The notes under the pieces are model-generated. The model was not told the DNA's origin, searched no databases, and saw nothing but the letters and a program-made list of their open reading frames with translations. The position numbers and the translations under genes were made by a program. DNA of 64,000 nt, taken from contig PVNU02004159.1 of NCBI GenBank assembly GCA_003013855.2, positions 372,001 through 436,000 of the forward strand, read 5' to 3'. Position 1 is the first letter of the stretch. Every line of letters begins with the position of its first letter. This document shows positions 11,748 to 23,872 of this stretch, piece after piece. The DNA comes from Liriodendron chinense. Its lineage: Eukaryota > Streptophyta > Magnoliopsida > Magnoliales > Magnoliaceae.

Positions 11748-11759
11748 TGGTATCAGAGC
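11748..11759 (+). promoter_or_regulatory. primer-binding site (initiator tRNA-Met type)
   Basis: TGGTATCAGAGC starts three bases after the LTR end. This is the common plant LTR-element primer site complementary to the 3' end of initiator methionine tRNA. Confidence 0.8.
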
Positions 11760-11777
11760 GAGGAACAACCTCAGGTA

Positions 11778-11940
11778 ATGGCTTATAGCGAAGAACGGGG
11801 CAAAACTCCCACTGATGGTGATCAGGGGATCTAGTATTTAGTGGAGAAGATGCAGGTTCTCCAGAAATCATTTGAGCCGTTTACAAGGGCTGCAAGCGTC
11901 TCTCGAACAGATCGTTGTGTCTTTAGTTCCGTGACAGGTA
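11778..11940 (+). pseudogene. possible gag start of the truncated LTR element
   Basis: The first ATG after the primer-binding site (MAYSEERGKTPTDGDQGI, then a TAG) continues in frame with a basic, polar translation to about 11940. No diagnostic domain is seen. The position after LTR and primer site is the main reason for calling it gag-like. Confidence 0.35.
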
Positions 11941-13272
11941 GGCATCCACATATTGTGGGCATCTACCCCTAGGGTAGGCTTCTACATATTGCGGGCATCT
12001 AGGATGAGTCCCTGGGCCACCCGGTACTTAAGTACCTAAAGGTCATCAAGAGGGATCCTCTCCATATTCATTATGATGCATGAGTATGGTCCATGTAATG
12101 CACATGTCCAGATATCACAATACAATCTTATATCTCTATATTAGAGATAAACCGTATCAAATAAACCATCTCACAATATAAGAGGTAAACCATGTAACTT
12201 TGCTCTTCTTTTTTGCATTTTTAAACAATATGCATGTATAATAGTTCATTGATATCAAATCAATATAGATTCAGAATAGACTTTAGACATTCATTTCAGA
12301 ATCAAACATCCATTCAACACAGCACAAGTAACATACAAGCTATTTTAACTGAAATGGATGGAAAATATGGTGGAATCACTCACCTTTGATTGATAATGTG
12401 AATTCCACAAGTTTTCCAAACTCCAATTAAATGACAAGTCCCTAAGTACACATTATTATTCAAATAAGCTTCATTAATTGATCTACTCATTCTTCTTTTA
12501 GAATTACACCATTTGGCTAATTAGTGTTTTTTATCCTCTTAATTGTTCAAGGTAGAAAAAGGTAATAATTACAATTTAAAAGAATTTCATAGGTGATTAG
12601 TCAACTGAACCCTGTTTTCGGTCGACCAAAGGCTTCTCGGTCAACTGAAGCCCTCCTCGATCAAGATTACATATTGTTTTGGGCTTTGGAAAAAAAGATC
12701 ATTCGGTCGACCAAAGGCTTCCTGGGTCAACCCAAGCCTTTCTGGGTCACCATTTCAGACTACTTTGGTTTGGCTAAAAATAAATCCCTCGATCGACTAA
12801 ACCCTTTCCTCGGTTGATCAAAGACTCCTAGTTCTCTCAAATCGATTGATTTGCAATATTTTAGCAATATCCTTGATCTCTTTGATTCCAATGGGTTGGT
12901 GGTCATCATGGTTCAAATCTGGACCGTCCAACATACATCAAATTTTAAGATGGTCCATGATCATAACTCTAATAAAAAATCTAAGCCATTATGGTCACAA
13001 TACACGCCAATTTACATGATTAATTTTAAATAGGAATGATCTTAATGGCTCACTGGATAATCTGATACATATAAAATATTTTTAGCTATTTAGATTGGTA
13101 CAATGGATTAGATGCACCTGTTGGTCCATATAAGAATCGACTTATAACCCAAGATCGGATTGACATGGCCTACCTGTAGACCTGATCGATTTGAATGTCT
13201 GGCCCAGACATGATTTGGCCTTAGGATCCATAGGATCCGTGCATATCAGATCTGGCCTTAGGATCCATAGGA
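11941..13272. other. unclassified repeat-like DNA with GGTCGACC motifs
   Basis: 11938-12000 has a short internal repeat (CTACATATTG / CCACATATTG with GGGCATCTA). 12595-12835 has recurrent (C)GGTCGACC(A)AA-like and GGTCAACC motifs next to AAAGGCTTC, resembling the palindromic U3 motifs of the LTRs in this window. The rest, including 12841-13272, shows nothing I can name. A short repeat of CTTAGGATCCATAGGATCC lies at 13220-13278. Confidence 0.4.
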
Positions 13273-14650
13273 TCCATCATGTGGGGCCCAATTGTCCTTT
13301 ATCTGGGGCCCCTCAATGTCTAGTACCTATCACTTATCATGTGGACTCCACATTTGATGTGTCTATAGTGTGGGTCCTACCTTTGAAGTGGATCGTCCAT
13401 CATGTGGGGCCCACTTTTGACATCCGCCATTCATCGTGTGGGGTGCACCTTCTATGTGGATCATCCATCATACAACTCACTTTGGATATGGGTCATCTAT
13501 CATGAGAGACCTTGGACGTGGACCATCCATTAGGTGGGGCCAACTTGATGTGAACTGTACATTATGAGGGGCCACACTTTTATGTAGGCCATCCATCATG
13601 TGAAGCCCACTTCGTCCATTATGTGGGCCCACCTTGATGTGGACCATTCATTGTGTGAGGCAACACCTTCATCATGGGTCGTTCATCATGGGGCCCATCT
13701 TTTGATATCAATCGACCATCATGTGGGCCCACCTTCAATGACCATAATCCACCATGTGGGTCTCACCTTTGACATGGACTACCCATCGAATGGGACCCAC
13801 TTGATGTGCATGTTCCATCATGTTGGGCCACACTTTGATGCGGGCTATCTATCATGTGGGGCTCACCTTTGATGTGAACCTTGCATTACATGGGCCCACG
13901 TTGATGTGGGGCCCCAATTCAATATGAGTTGTTCATCATGAGGGGCCCATCTTTGATGTCCATCATCCATCATGTGGGTCCCACATTTGTTGTAGACCAC
14001 TATCATGTAGGGCCCACTTGATGTGGATAGTCCATCATGTGTGACCCACCTTTGATGTCCACCACCCATCATGTAGGTCCCACCTTGGCTGTGGACCGTC
14101 CATGTGGGGCCCAACCTTCAATATGGGTCATTCATCATGTAGGTCCACCTTTAATATCAACCTTCCATCATATGGTCCCACATTCAATAACCACCGTCAA
14201 TCACATGGGTCCTACCTTTAATGTGGACCATCCATCATATGGGTCCCATCTTTTTTATGGATCATCTATCATGTGGGACCCACCTTTCATGTACACCATC
14301 CATCATGTAGGTCCCACCTTTGTTATGGATCGTCCATCATGTGGGGCCCAACCTTTAATATGGGTCATTCATCATGTGGGCTCACCTTTAATGTCAACCT
14401 TCCATCGTGTGGTCCCACATTCAATATCCACCATCCATCCTGTGGGTCTCACCTTTGATGTGGACCATCCATCAGGTAGGGCCTGCTTGATGTGGATCGT
14501 TCATCATGTGGGGCCACACTTTGAAGTAGGCCATCCATCATGTGGGGCTCACCTTTGATGTGAACATGCATTATGTAGGCCCACCTTTGATATGGGTCAT
14601 TCATCATTGTGGGGCCCACCTTCACTATGGTTTGCTCATCATGTCGACCT
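13273..14650. repeat. ~33-bp minisatellite array 2
   Basis: Same unit family as array 1. Landmark variants occur in the same order (CTGGGGCCC, GTGGACTCCACATTTGATG, GTGTGGGGTGCACC, TCATGAGAGACCTTGG, TATGAGGGGCCACAC). Reading frames up to 173 codons here are repeat artefacts. Confidence 0.87.
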
Positions 14651-14938
14651 ACCATGAAGAAATTGTAAAGAGAAGAGAAGAGAAGAGGGTAAGATAGGAA
14701 TTATTTAAAAATTTTAAGGACAAACTTGTCTAAAAATTAGTCCAAAATGTCTACCCACTTAAGCCAAATAAGCTTCGTTTAAAAAATTAACCCCTTTCCA
14801 ACTTATTAAATAGGAGCTTATTTGCTACTTTCTAAACGATTAAGCACCTTGATTAGACTTTTACGAAACAGTCTAAAAGCTTAATTTTTTAGAAATAAGC
14901 TGATAAGCTCTTATTTATAGAGATGTCAAATGCCCCCT
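13273..14938. mobile_element. TIR element carrying a minisatellite (copy 2, left end lost)
   Basis: It ends with AGAGATGTCAAATGCCCCCT at 14938 and has AT-rich AATAAGCTC arms at 14740-14925, matching the right end of the 8795-10842 element. The minisatellite 13273-14650 is colinear with 9056-10550. No matching left TIR is present before 13273, where unrelated sequence begins, so it is 5' truncated. Confidence 0.7.
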
Positions 14939-15073
14939 AACTATTAAAATAAAGTTCTTTTTTGGTGATTTTATACCATTCGAATCATCTAGTAAATCTA
15001 ACTTTTTAAGTGTTTAAATTAATTTTTATGAAAAATATAGTTTTTTTTTTCCCGACTCCCCTCCTTTCACTCA

Positions 15074-15190
15074 GGGCCTATTCGAATAGCACCAAATAAG
15101 TTACATTTTAACTTATTGTTAAAACTGAATTTCGATGATAATGCGAAATTCGTTTGTATTTGCTTATTTTGGGAGAATTAGGGGATTTAT
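15074..15190. mobile_element. isolated end of a GGGCC-TIR element
   Basis: GGGCCTATTCGAATAG then CACCAAATAAGTTAC resembles the inverted right end of the 38208-40189 element. No partner end is recognised nearby. Confidence 0.5.
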
Positions 15191-15239
15191 AGACATTCAC
15201 AAATAATATAAACAAATACACAGGAGACAAGGCGTAAAG

Positions 15240-15860
15240 AGAATCTTTATTATTTCCAGAGATTCTGAGATCTTGTACATTTCAGGCCGTGATCCAACAC
15301 AAACCCTTAATTACATTGAATCATCAATAACCCTTGATTGAAAAGCAAAGATTATCTCGTAGAAGAATATATTTATTGTATGTGTTTTGGATCGCAGAGG
15401 ATGGGTTTATCTGTTTGTGTGAGTAAAACAGTACTATCGGTAGATCGTATGCCTATGTTTCATATAATCTTGAGTTTGAGCTGGGAGACTGTTAAGCAAT
15501 AGTCGAGTAGTAACACTGGGCCTGCTTCCGTCGTAAAGACGGGACTGCGGTAAAGCCAAGTTGCGACCGTGAACTCAAGTAGTCTGGCCAGCGAAGATCG
15601 ATTCTAATGAGTAGTATATCGATCGCTGACAGATAGTAATTTTGTGGTAACACCCTTCGATTCGTAGTCCAGAGACTATTGTTTTCTTCATTTTACTGTT
15701 TATATCGAACTGAGGGTTCAAAGTGCGTTACCATGATCGACTGAAAATTAGATGAATGGTCGGATGTTTATGTCAAGTGATCGTTAAGATTTTCAACAGT
15801 TGGTTGGTTGAGTAACCAAATATGAGATGATATAAATTAGGTTTCAAAGTCTTGAGGATA
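15240..15860 (-). repeat. LTR-like segment, minus orientation
   Basis: 15240-15355 is the inverse of 3885-4000. The continuing 15356-15860 has the look of non-coding LTR DNA, including GGGACTGCGGTAAAGCC and GATCGATTCTAATGAG, but its ends could not be fixed. Confidence 0.45.
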
Positions 15861-16051
15861 TGTATGGGAGACTAAGTGTGTGCAAGGGTGCAAATTTAAG
15901 TGTCGTTTGCCAAAGAAAAAAATACAAGTTCGGGTTAGGATGCACAAATGTTTAACTACCCGCGTACATACATGAACACAAAAATTTTCAAGGTATTGGA
16001 GAAATATTGAGGGAAAGGAGGTCTCATAAAATAAATTGTGATGATAAAATT

Positions 16052-16263
16052 TGATAGTTGTAGATAAATATTACCTTCAATTCACTTCCATATATGAATA
16101 TCTATAGATAGATTTTATATTCCATTCCCTTCCATGTATTAATAGATGTAATTTTTTATTTTCTTCCATGCATAAATTATATATTTATATATAAACCTTA
16201 TTTTGAATAATGCAATATACAATAAATTTTTTAGATAATTCTTTAAAAAAATTTAAGTTATCA
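16052..16263 (+). repeat. 5' LTR of the short-LTR copia element
   Basis: Runs from TGATAGTTGTAGATAAATAT to AAGTTATCA and matches 20205-20417 with scattered substitutions. It contains TTTATATATAAACC, a plausible TATA region at about 16190. Confidence 0.75.
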
Positions 16264-16989
16264 TGGTATTAGAGTAGTTCATGCATTTAGGTAATCAATC
16301 ATTGAACCCATCACTCTGAATGACTTCCAGGTCCCGTACGTCACCACCAACCAACGCGATCCTCATCATCACAATTACCGAAGTGGTCATCATCAATAGC
16401 GCCACCCACCGGCATAAAACCTTACCCCAAACCCATTTGTAACCCAAACATCAAACCTTATTTGTTACCCAAATCCCTGTATCTCTAATCATCATTAGCA
16501 CCACCCAAACCTGCATCTTCCCCAAAATGCAACACCACATGCACTCGAATCCGCATCCTTGCCCATTACTGGCATCCTATCCACCACCAATACCTTTTGC
16601 TGTAAACCGCCATCAACATTGTTGTCAACCCCACCACTCCCAAGCCCCTTGAATCAAGATGTCAACCTCCGTCTCCCTACTTCCCATTGCAACCCATTGT
16701 TGTCTGAAACCTCATTAGGATCACTATCTTCATCGTCCATAAATCTCCACTGCCTCTGCTGCACATAGCACTACCACATGTTTGTTTATCATCGCTAAAA
16801 CCAACCCCATCAAAACCCATCATCTTCTTTGTAAAAATTCTCTCAAATATTTGTCTTTATTATGTTTTCTTTGAGTCACTTTCTTCTTATTTATTATTTC
16901 ATATTTTTATGTGTTCGAAACACCCATAAGGGTTATTATCACTATGACCCTCTCACTATGACCCTCATGCTCATCGAGTTCGCATTTTG
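16264..16989 (+). other. degraded internal region of the copia element
   Basis: It begins with a primer-site relic (TGGTATTAGAGTAG). The following Pro/Thr/Ser-rich translation has no recognisable gag domain, so gag and protease appear lost or beyond recognition. Confidence 0.4.
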
Positions 16990-18300
16990 AAGAATGTTAT
17001 TTTTTTTAGAAAATATTTTGTTTCATGCTCCACCGTCATCAAATTTGCTTGTTCATTCTCTTGTCCCTAGTGCATTAATGTGGTTCCCTAATATATATCA
17101 TGTTTCAAGTGTGAATTCAACTCTTTTGCAAAATTCTCAACAACAAGAGAGAGAAGCATCTCCCACTCCTTCAACTCCTCTTGGTGCTCAACCTGAAGTT
17201 TATCCTTCTCTTCTACAGGTACATCGGTCTACCCGTACTCCAAATGGACTCATTTGCTTCATGTGTTCTTGTCTCAAATTCATCTCCATTCTTTACATGA
17301 TATTCTCAGGTTTCCACGCAACAATGTTGGAGGGGCATCATGGCAGAAGAATTATAAACATTAGATAGTAATTGATTTTGTTCCTCACCCTCACGCACCT
17401 GGTCAGTGGGCGATTAGTAGTAAGTAAGTATATTCTATAAAGCTTAGGTAGGGTGACTCCCTTGATAGGTACAAGGCACGCCTTATTGCCCAAGGTTATA
17501 AGAAGGAATATGGAATTCATTATAAGGAGATCTTTGACCTAGTTGCAAAAATGAAGATTGATTGTACACTTGTTGCAGTGGTTGCTTCTCGTGATTGGTC
17601 TATACATCATATGGATGTAAAGAATGAGTTTCTTCATGAGGTTTATAAGAAATGTGTATATGACTTAACCTCATGCGTCCAACCCAAGTAAGAAAATTTT
17701 GGTGTGCTACCTTCGAAAAGTATTATATAAGCTCAAGTAGACACCTCGTGCTTGGTTTTAACAATTTCACGAAATTGTGATTAGAGCTGAATTTAGATAG
17801 AGTGTTGATGATCCCTCATATTTATACGATCTTAATCCCATAGTATTGTAATATTACTAGTATATGTCAATGATTTGATTTTAATGGATAGTGTGACACT
17901 CTTGGTATCCAGGAGCTTTAGAAAATCCTTTAGTAATCCTTCCACATGAAGGATTTGGGGCACTTATGTACATCCTTAGCTTGGAATTCTCTCTCACCAA
18001 CCATGGTATACTTGTAAACCAATGAAAATATCCCTAGAATCTCATCAACCTAGTAAACATCTCTAATCAAAGGACTGTTAAGACACCAATAGAATTAAAT
18101 ATTCAATATGGGATACAAGATGGTGATCTCTTGAAACAGCTTACACTTTTTCATTGCCTAGTTGGCAGTCTTGTTTACGTAATGATGATCAAACCCAACA
18201 TTATTGTCCAGGTGGTTAACCAGTTCGTGGAGTAGCCACATACCTTATTTACGATTGTCATCTTGAGAATTATTCTCTATTTAAGAGGTATTATAGTCCT
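16990..18300 (+). pseudogene. copia integrase-tail and reverse transcriptase remnant
   Basis: FFLENILFHA near 17010 and VHRSTRTPNG near 17218 match the linker between integrase and RT in copia polyproteins. The RT domain follows in pieces: YKARLIAQGYKKEYGIHYKE around 17470-17530, then IHHMDVKNEFLHEVYKKCVY around 17605-17660. The stretch near 18262 reading ILRIILYLRGI corresponds to the conserved RYLKGT region before RNase H. Multiple stops and indels show it is long dead. Confidence 0.75.
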
Positions 18301-18353
18301 TATTATTATTATTTTTTAATCTATAACTCCTATTATATAAGCTTGTTCCCTAT

Positions 18354-19550
18354 TGTAAACACCCCACCTTCAGCTACAATGTTGGTAGAGATAGCTGAAT
18401 GAATGGAGGTCCATACCCCCAAATCCCATGTCCAAACCCAGCTAAACTCACCCTTGTAAGCCCCAATCCATAGCCCAGCTCAAGCCTGAACCCAGTCAAC
18501 TCACTCCTAAACATCAGCCCAAAAACCCCTCATAAAAAAATTAGTAAAAAATTCCTTAAAAAGTCAAACTTGGTGAGTCAACCCACTGAGTCAATCACCG
18601 AGTCAACTCACTGGGTCAGTCCAGCCCATGCACCCAGTCGACTCGCCGTGTCAAAACCCATCTCTTCAAACCCAGTCAACTCACCTAGTTTCGAGCCACA
18701 ACTTCGGAGTAGCTCCGAACCTTGAACATCGGACTTTGTTTCTTTAGGTTTGGGGGCCGTACGCTCCAAAGATGGAGCATTGCGTCCATACAGGGGCCGC
18801 CTAAACTTATTTATGGGAACTGCCATCTTCTACACCTATAAATACCCCCGTTCCCTCTCATTCACAGCATCCCTCAACTCTTCGAGAAATTCCATAAATT
18901 CCGAGTCTATCTCCACCCCCTTTTAGTCCATTCCTCCACCAAGGAAAGCCCGAGTGAGAAAAGCCTAACCCTGGTCTAGCCTAGCCTGACCCTGGTCCAA
19001 GTCTCCCAAGCTACCTAAGTCCCAATCTTAGCTGCTCGAAGTAAACCCTTACGACACCTCCATCCATCCAGCTACTCTTTTATTAACATCATCTCATTCG
19101 CATCTAGCATAAGTGCAACATTTACTATTCTTCCAATCTCTTTGCTTATCATATCACTGTAAACACTTTGATTATTCAAATACATAGCATGCATTACGCA
19201 TAAAGCACCTGTCAGTTCGAGTGTATGCTCTGGGTTTGCTTGTTAATGGAAACTTGCCCATCAAAAACTCTTACTGTTCAGACCTACATTCATACATCAT
19301 ATCATTCATGAGATGGTACGAGGATTAAATCAGACTTTCAAGTATTAGTTCGATTCTGTGAAGTAGAGATCGCACTTCAGTACGGGCATAATGGGTGCTT
19401 AACACCTTCCCACCCTATAATCGTGATCTCTTACCTCGAATCTCCGGCCGCATATCAAAATGAGTCATTTTAGAGGAATGAATCTTCAAATTTCCTTCTC
19501 TAACGTTTCTACGAGGTCTACCCGACTGTAAATTCAAAGTAACTAGCTAG
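18354..19550 (+). repeat. solo LTR-like insertion in copia pol
   Basis: It starts TGTAAACACCCC and ends near GTGGAGACTCTGG, where a non-Met type primer site would be expected. A TATA box (CTATAAATA) lies at 18836-18844. It breaks the copia pol between RT and RNase H, so it arrived later. Ty3/gypsy origin is possible but unproven. The tail to 19710 is of the same insertion or its internal stub. Its GAGTCAACTCACTGG motifs repeat at 18585-18680. Confidence 0.55.
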
Positions 19551-19710
19551 TGGAGACTCTGGTCTTATACGAACTCATCCAAACATATCCAATTTAACAC
19601 AACAACCGAAAAAAGGCCCTCGAGAATAAGGCGAGCCAGTGGCACAATGACGATTCGCGCACACCTCCTTTTTTCGAAAGGGAGGGTCGGGAGCGCGGAA
19701 AGGCAAGTGT

Positions 19711-20140
19711 CCACACCTATGTTGATGATAATTGGGAAGGATGTGTCCTCACTTAACAATATACTACGAAATATTGTATGTTTCTTGGCACTTTTCCATT
19801 ATACTCTGGAAGTGTAAGAAGCAACTGATGGTCTCTAAATCCAGCATAAAGTCTGAGTATAAAGCGATGTCTTTTGCCTTACAACGAGATAATTTGGCTA
19901 TGAGGACTCCTTTTAAAGTTTGGGATTCAAGTTCCCCAATACCTCTTCATGTAGATAACACCAGTGTCATCCATATTATTTCCAATCACGTCTTTCATTA
20001 AAGGACTAAACACATTGAAGTTTATTGTTACTTTATTCGCGAGAAGTTTTAATCTGGAATTAATTCACTTCCTTATATGGCATCTTATATATAATCAGAT
20101 TATTAATATTCTCATAAAGACAATAATGATTGTTTAACGC
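19711..20140 (+). pseudogene. copia RNase H remnant (continuation after the insertion)
   Basis: DDNWEGCVL at about 19728 corresponds to the start of RNase H. After a frame change SKSSIKSEYKAMSFAL (about 19832) and DNTSVIHIISNHVFH (about 19958) follow, with a TAA and then RTKHIEV. Part of the same polyprotein as 16990-18300. Confidence 0.75.
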
Positions 20141-20204
20141 TCTTTCCTAATTAGTAAATTGTTTCTAGTTGATTCCTCACATCATTTTTTTTAGGAGGGG
20201 AGGA

Positions 20205-20417
20205 CGATAGTTGTAGATTGATATTAACTTCAATTCCATTCAATATATGAATAGTAATAAATAAATATTACCTTTAATAAGCTTTCATGTATTGATGAAT
20301 ATAATCTTTTATTTTCTTCTGTGAATAAATTATGCATCTTTATATAAACCTTATTCGAGGTAATGAAATACACGAAAAAATGTTTAAACAAATCTCTAAA
20401 TTTATCTTAAGTTATTA
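20205..20417 (+). repeat. 3' LTR of the short-LTR copia element
   Basis: Pair of 16052-16263. The first base of the canonical TG end is changed (CGATAGTTGTAG) and the last is TA in place of CA. It is preceded by the purine tract GGAGGGGAGGA. Confidence 0.72.
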
Positions 20418-22990
20418 AATTCCCTACTAATGTTGTATATAATAGAGACATCTAAAAGCAACACACTTAATTTTGAAATAAAGTAGGCTTATTGTGGAAA
20501 AGGCATGTAAAAACCCCAGTTAGGTAAAAGATCCCATCTTGTTCACACTTCCTAGTTACAATACTTCAGGGACTATTTGATAGACAACTAAAATGAGTTC
20601 CCATTTTAGAATAATGAGTTCGTCTCATTTTAGAACTCTACGAAAGAATTTATTTTATTTTATTTTTTTCTAAAGAGATTATTTTAATTCATCGAGGAAA
20701 TGTCATTTTTATGAAAATGGTAGTTTACGTAGTTTTTTTTTTTTTTTTTGTAAATTTCTTAAAAATAATGTTGTTATTTCCTTCTCATTTTCTAAAACAA
20801 TGTTATCACTTTTAGGATCATGATCAAGATGTGATTATGATGCCATATCTTATTTATGTAGCTATGAAAACAGTGATGGTTTAAATCAATAAACTATAAG
20901 AGCACATGACCCTAATGCGGGGGACACATGTTGGCGACCTTAAATCATAGAATAGGCAATGGTTTGAGTTACACTGAATGCTTTGTGCTACAATGAGTGG
21001 TCATAATAGTCATACCAAGTATAGCTACTAAAGAAATAAAAGAAATTGTTGGAGTTACCCTTTCAGTGGCTAGGATTTATGTTTAGAAGTAAAATGTTAG
21101 GATCACTATTAAAACATGACCATGGGACTTTGTCTTATTTATGGCAGCATCAATAATAAAGACAACTCATACAGTCTCAGCATATAAGCCCAATTTTGAC
21201 TGCTTGCATTTTAACATTGAGCGTATGGGTTGAAAAGAAACTATGTAACAAGCATTTAGAAGGGCCACGACATGCCCAATGTATGTTGAGTGCGGGCTAT
21301 ATATAAAGATTTTTGGTAGAGTAAAATTTAAGTTATTGAGTGGCTTTTTTGTGGGTACAATCTAAACTATTTGTGGTAAGCAACCACACTTTTAAATTTT
21401 TAAATCATTTTTATCTTTAGTTTAATTGCCTTTCATGTGCCACCAATATTTAAGGTTCATAGATCACATAAAAAAATTGTGAGCTTAAAGTTATCTGTTG
21501 ACATTGTATATACTAGAGACATCTAAAAGTAACGCACTCGATTTGGACCACAAAAAAAAAAAAAAAGGCCTATTATAAGAAGGCACATAATTAAAAACCC
21601 CAACTAAGCAAAAGATCCCATCCTATCAATTCACACTTTCTAATTACACTGCTTCAGGGCCTGCTTGATAGACACCTAAATATAAGTTCACATTTTTAGG
21701 AGTCAGCAAAAGTGGCCTTTTTTTTTTTCTTTTCTTTTCTTTTTTTTTTTTTTTCTTAAAAGACTATTTCAATTCATTGAAATATAAATGGAGGAAATGT
21801 CATTTACATGAAAATGGTGTTTTCGTTATTTGTTTAGGTAAATTTCTTGGAAATGATGTTTTCATTTTCTTCTCATTTCCTTAAAAACGATGTTATCAGT
21901 TTTAGGATCGTTATTAAAATGTGATTATGATGCCATATCTTATTTATATAGCTACAAGAACAAGGATGATTCAAGCCTACAGACTATCTGAGCTCATGAG
22001 CAATATGTGGGGAAACATGCTACCGACCCTGAGCCGTAGCATGGGCAACATTTCAAGTTTCACCAAATACTTTGTGCTTAGGTGAGTGATCCCCAATAGT
22101 CGTACCAAAGTATAACTTAACTAGAGAAATTATAAAAAAAAATGTTAAGAGTTACCATTTCAATGGCTAGCTTTTATGTTTAAAAGTAAACCATTATGAT
22201 CACCATTAAAACATGACCGTGGGACCTTGACTTATTTATGGCTGAACCAATTAACAACAAAGACGCTTGAAACATCTCGACATATGGGCCCAATTTTGAC
22301 AGCTTTCATTTTAGCATTGAAATGTGTGGGTTGAAAGTAACTTTGGAATAAACATTTACAAGGTTCACGACATGTGCACTGCATATTGAGAAAGGAAGAG
22401 AAATTGGGAGGGAAAGGATGTAAGCTACAAGCAAAGGACACATTGGCTAAGTGTAGATATTAGAGTAAAATTTAAGTCATTGAGTGTTTTTTGTGGATAA
22501 AATCTGAACCATTGTTGCAAAGAAGCCACACTTTCGAATTTTGAAATCATTCGTCTTTAATTTAATTGTCTTCCATGTTCGGCCAATATTCAAGGTTCAT
22601 AGGTCTTATAAAACAAATTGCGATGGTGAAATTCTCTACTTATGTTGTATATAGTAGAGACATCTAAACGCAACATAGTCGGTTTCGAAAGAAAGCATGC
22701 CTACTATGGAGAAGGCACATAAAAACCCCAGTCAGACAAAAGATCCATCCTATCAGTTCACATTTTCATATAGAATACTTCAGGGCATGTTTGATAGAAA
22801 GCTAAGATGACTTCATCTAATTTTTAGGAGTCTATAAAAAAGGATTTTTTTTTTAATTATTATTCTTAAGAGACTCTTTTGATTCAGTGAAATATAAATT
22901 GAAATGTCATTTCTACAAAAATAGTATTTTCATTGTTTATTTTTCTAAATTTCTTAAAAATGATGTTATCATCCCCCGCACCATAAGTTT
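20418..22990 (+). repeat. tandem ~1.1-kb repeat, about 2.3 copies
   Basis: The landmark TAGAGACATCTAAA-GCAAC recurs at about 20443, 21511 and 22654 (spacing about 1.07 and 1.14 kb). It is followed each time by AAAACCCC-AGT, CAAAAGATCCCATC, ACTTCAGGG, a T-rich tract, ATGCCATATCTTATTTAT, ACATGACC-TGGGAC and CAATATT-AAGGTTCATAG. The third copy is partial. The copia element at 16052-20417 sits at a unit edge and interrupts a further upstream copy. No coding capacity. Confidence 0.8.
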
Positions 22991-23712
22991 CCCACAAGTA
23001 CAACCACCCATCATCGAGTGGATCAACATGCCACACGATCTAATGCGCCACATGTGCGACATATGCACCTTAAATATGCAAACATGCCCCATAAGCCTGG
23101 CAATGGGTCAAGTTGGGTCTGGGTCGAGGTTAGTCCAATCCTGACCCATTTAATTAATGAATCAAATAATCTGAGGCCCTAATACCCTTCGATACCCATT
23201 AGTCAACGACCCAACCTAATCTACTTAAAATTCCTAGAGCCTGAATCCAGCTAAACCTGATCAATGCACCCATTTAATTGCAGTCAGGTCAGGCTCACCA
23301 ACCCTCCTAACCCGACCCATAGACTAAATGTAATATATCATATTAGGTTTCTTGGTTCTTCTTGAAGTTTTCATTGGTATGGAGAGCTATTTGTTACACA
23401 CTCATAGCCCATGCATAGTAGGTCCAACAAACCAAGAATTTGGATTCAGAAACTATGAGCCCACTTGAATTCTTAAACATTCATCAGTTTTATAAATTTT
23501 TAATCAAAGAAAGCAAAATTAATACAAAGCCAACAACATTTGTTAGCGTGCAATTAGTAGTAATTAAGCGAATTGTTACAAAGTCTAAGAGACACTGGGA
23601 TTAAAACTATGGTAAAGATATTTTTTGTCCTGATTTATGACTTTGGTCAGGTCATTTGGCTTGGACGATTGATTCAATACCACGGCTGTTAGCCACCCCC
23701 ACTATGGGAAGC
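22991..23712. other. intergenic, nothing recognised
   Basis: GGGTCAAGTTGGGTCTGGGT-like and CCCGACCCA-like words at 23100-23320 suggest a decayed repeat. No gene seen. Confidence 0.35.
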
Positions 23713-23872
23713 TTTTTTTTATTAGTTCACACACCCCATTGTTCGTACACCCACCCACAGCTGTTAGTCACATCACAATGCTAGCCACTCCCACCATGGG
23801 AATCGATGCCATGACCTCAGTGTTGAAATGAGGCTATCTTCACTACTTGAGCTATGGACATGGTGTCAACCA
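23713..23872 (-). mobile_element. tRNA-derived SINE
   Basis: On the minus strand a box A-like TAGCTCAAGTAGTG lies near 23860 and a box B-like GGCATCGATTCCC near 23800. The body has GTGGGTGGGTGTACG, and it ends in an A-rich tail. The body words GTGACTAAC and GGTGGGTG are shared with the other SINEs in the window. A partial second copy of the body lies at 23685-23712. Confidence 0.6.

Larger units (their letters stand above)
16052..20417 (+). mobile_element. decayed copia retrotransposon with short LTRs and an internal insertion
   Basis: Two similar ~212-bp direct repeats (16052-16263 and 20205-20417) flank a degraded pol. A primer site follows the first (TGGTATTAGAG at 16264) and a purine tract (GGAGGGGAGGA) precedes the second. 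It is inserted in the 1.1-kb tandem repeat: the target sequence resumes at 20418 as AATTCCCTACTAATG. A 4-5 bp duplication (AAATT / AATTC) is likely but imperfect. A different LTR (18354-19550) interrupts pol between RT and RNase H. Confidence 0.78.

Noticed and set aside
16559..16768. Pro/Ser-rich 69-codon ORF
   Set aside because: It sits in the degraded interior of a copia element, with no domain and simple composition.
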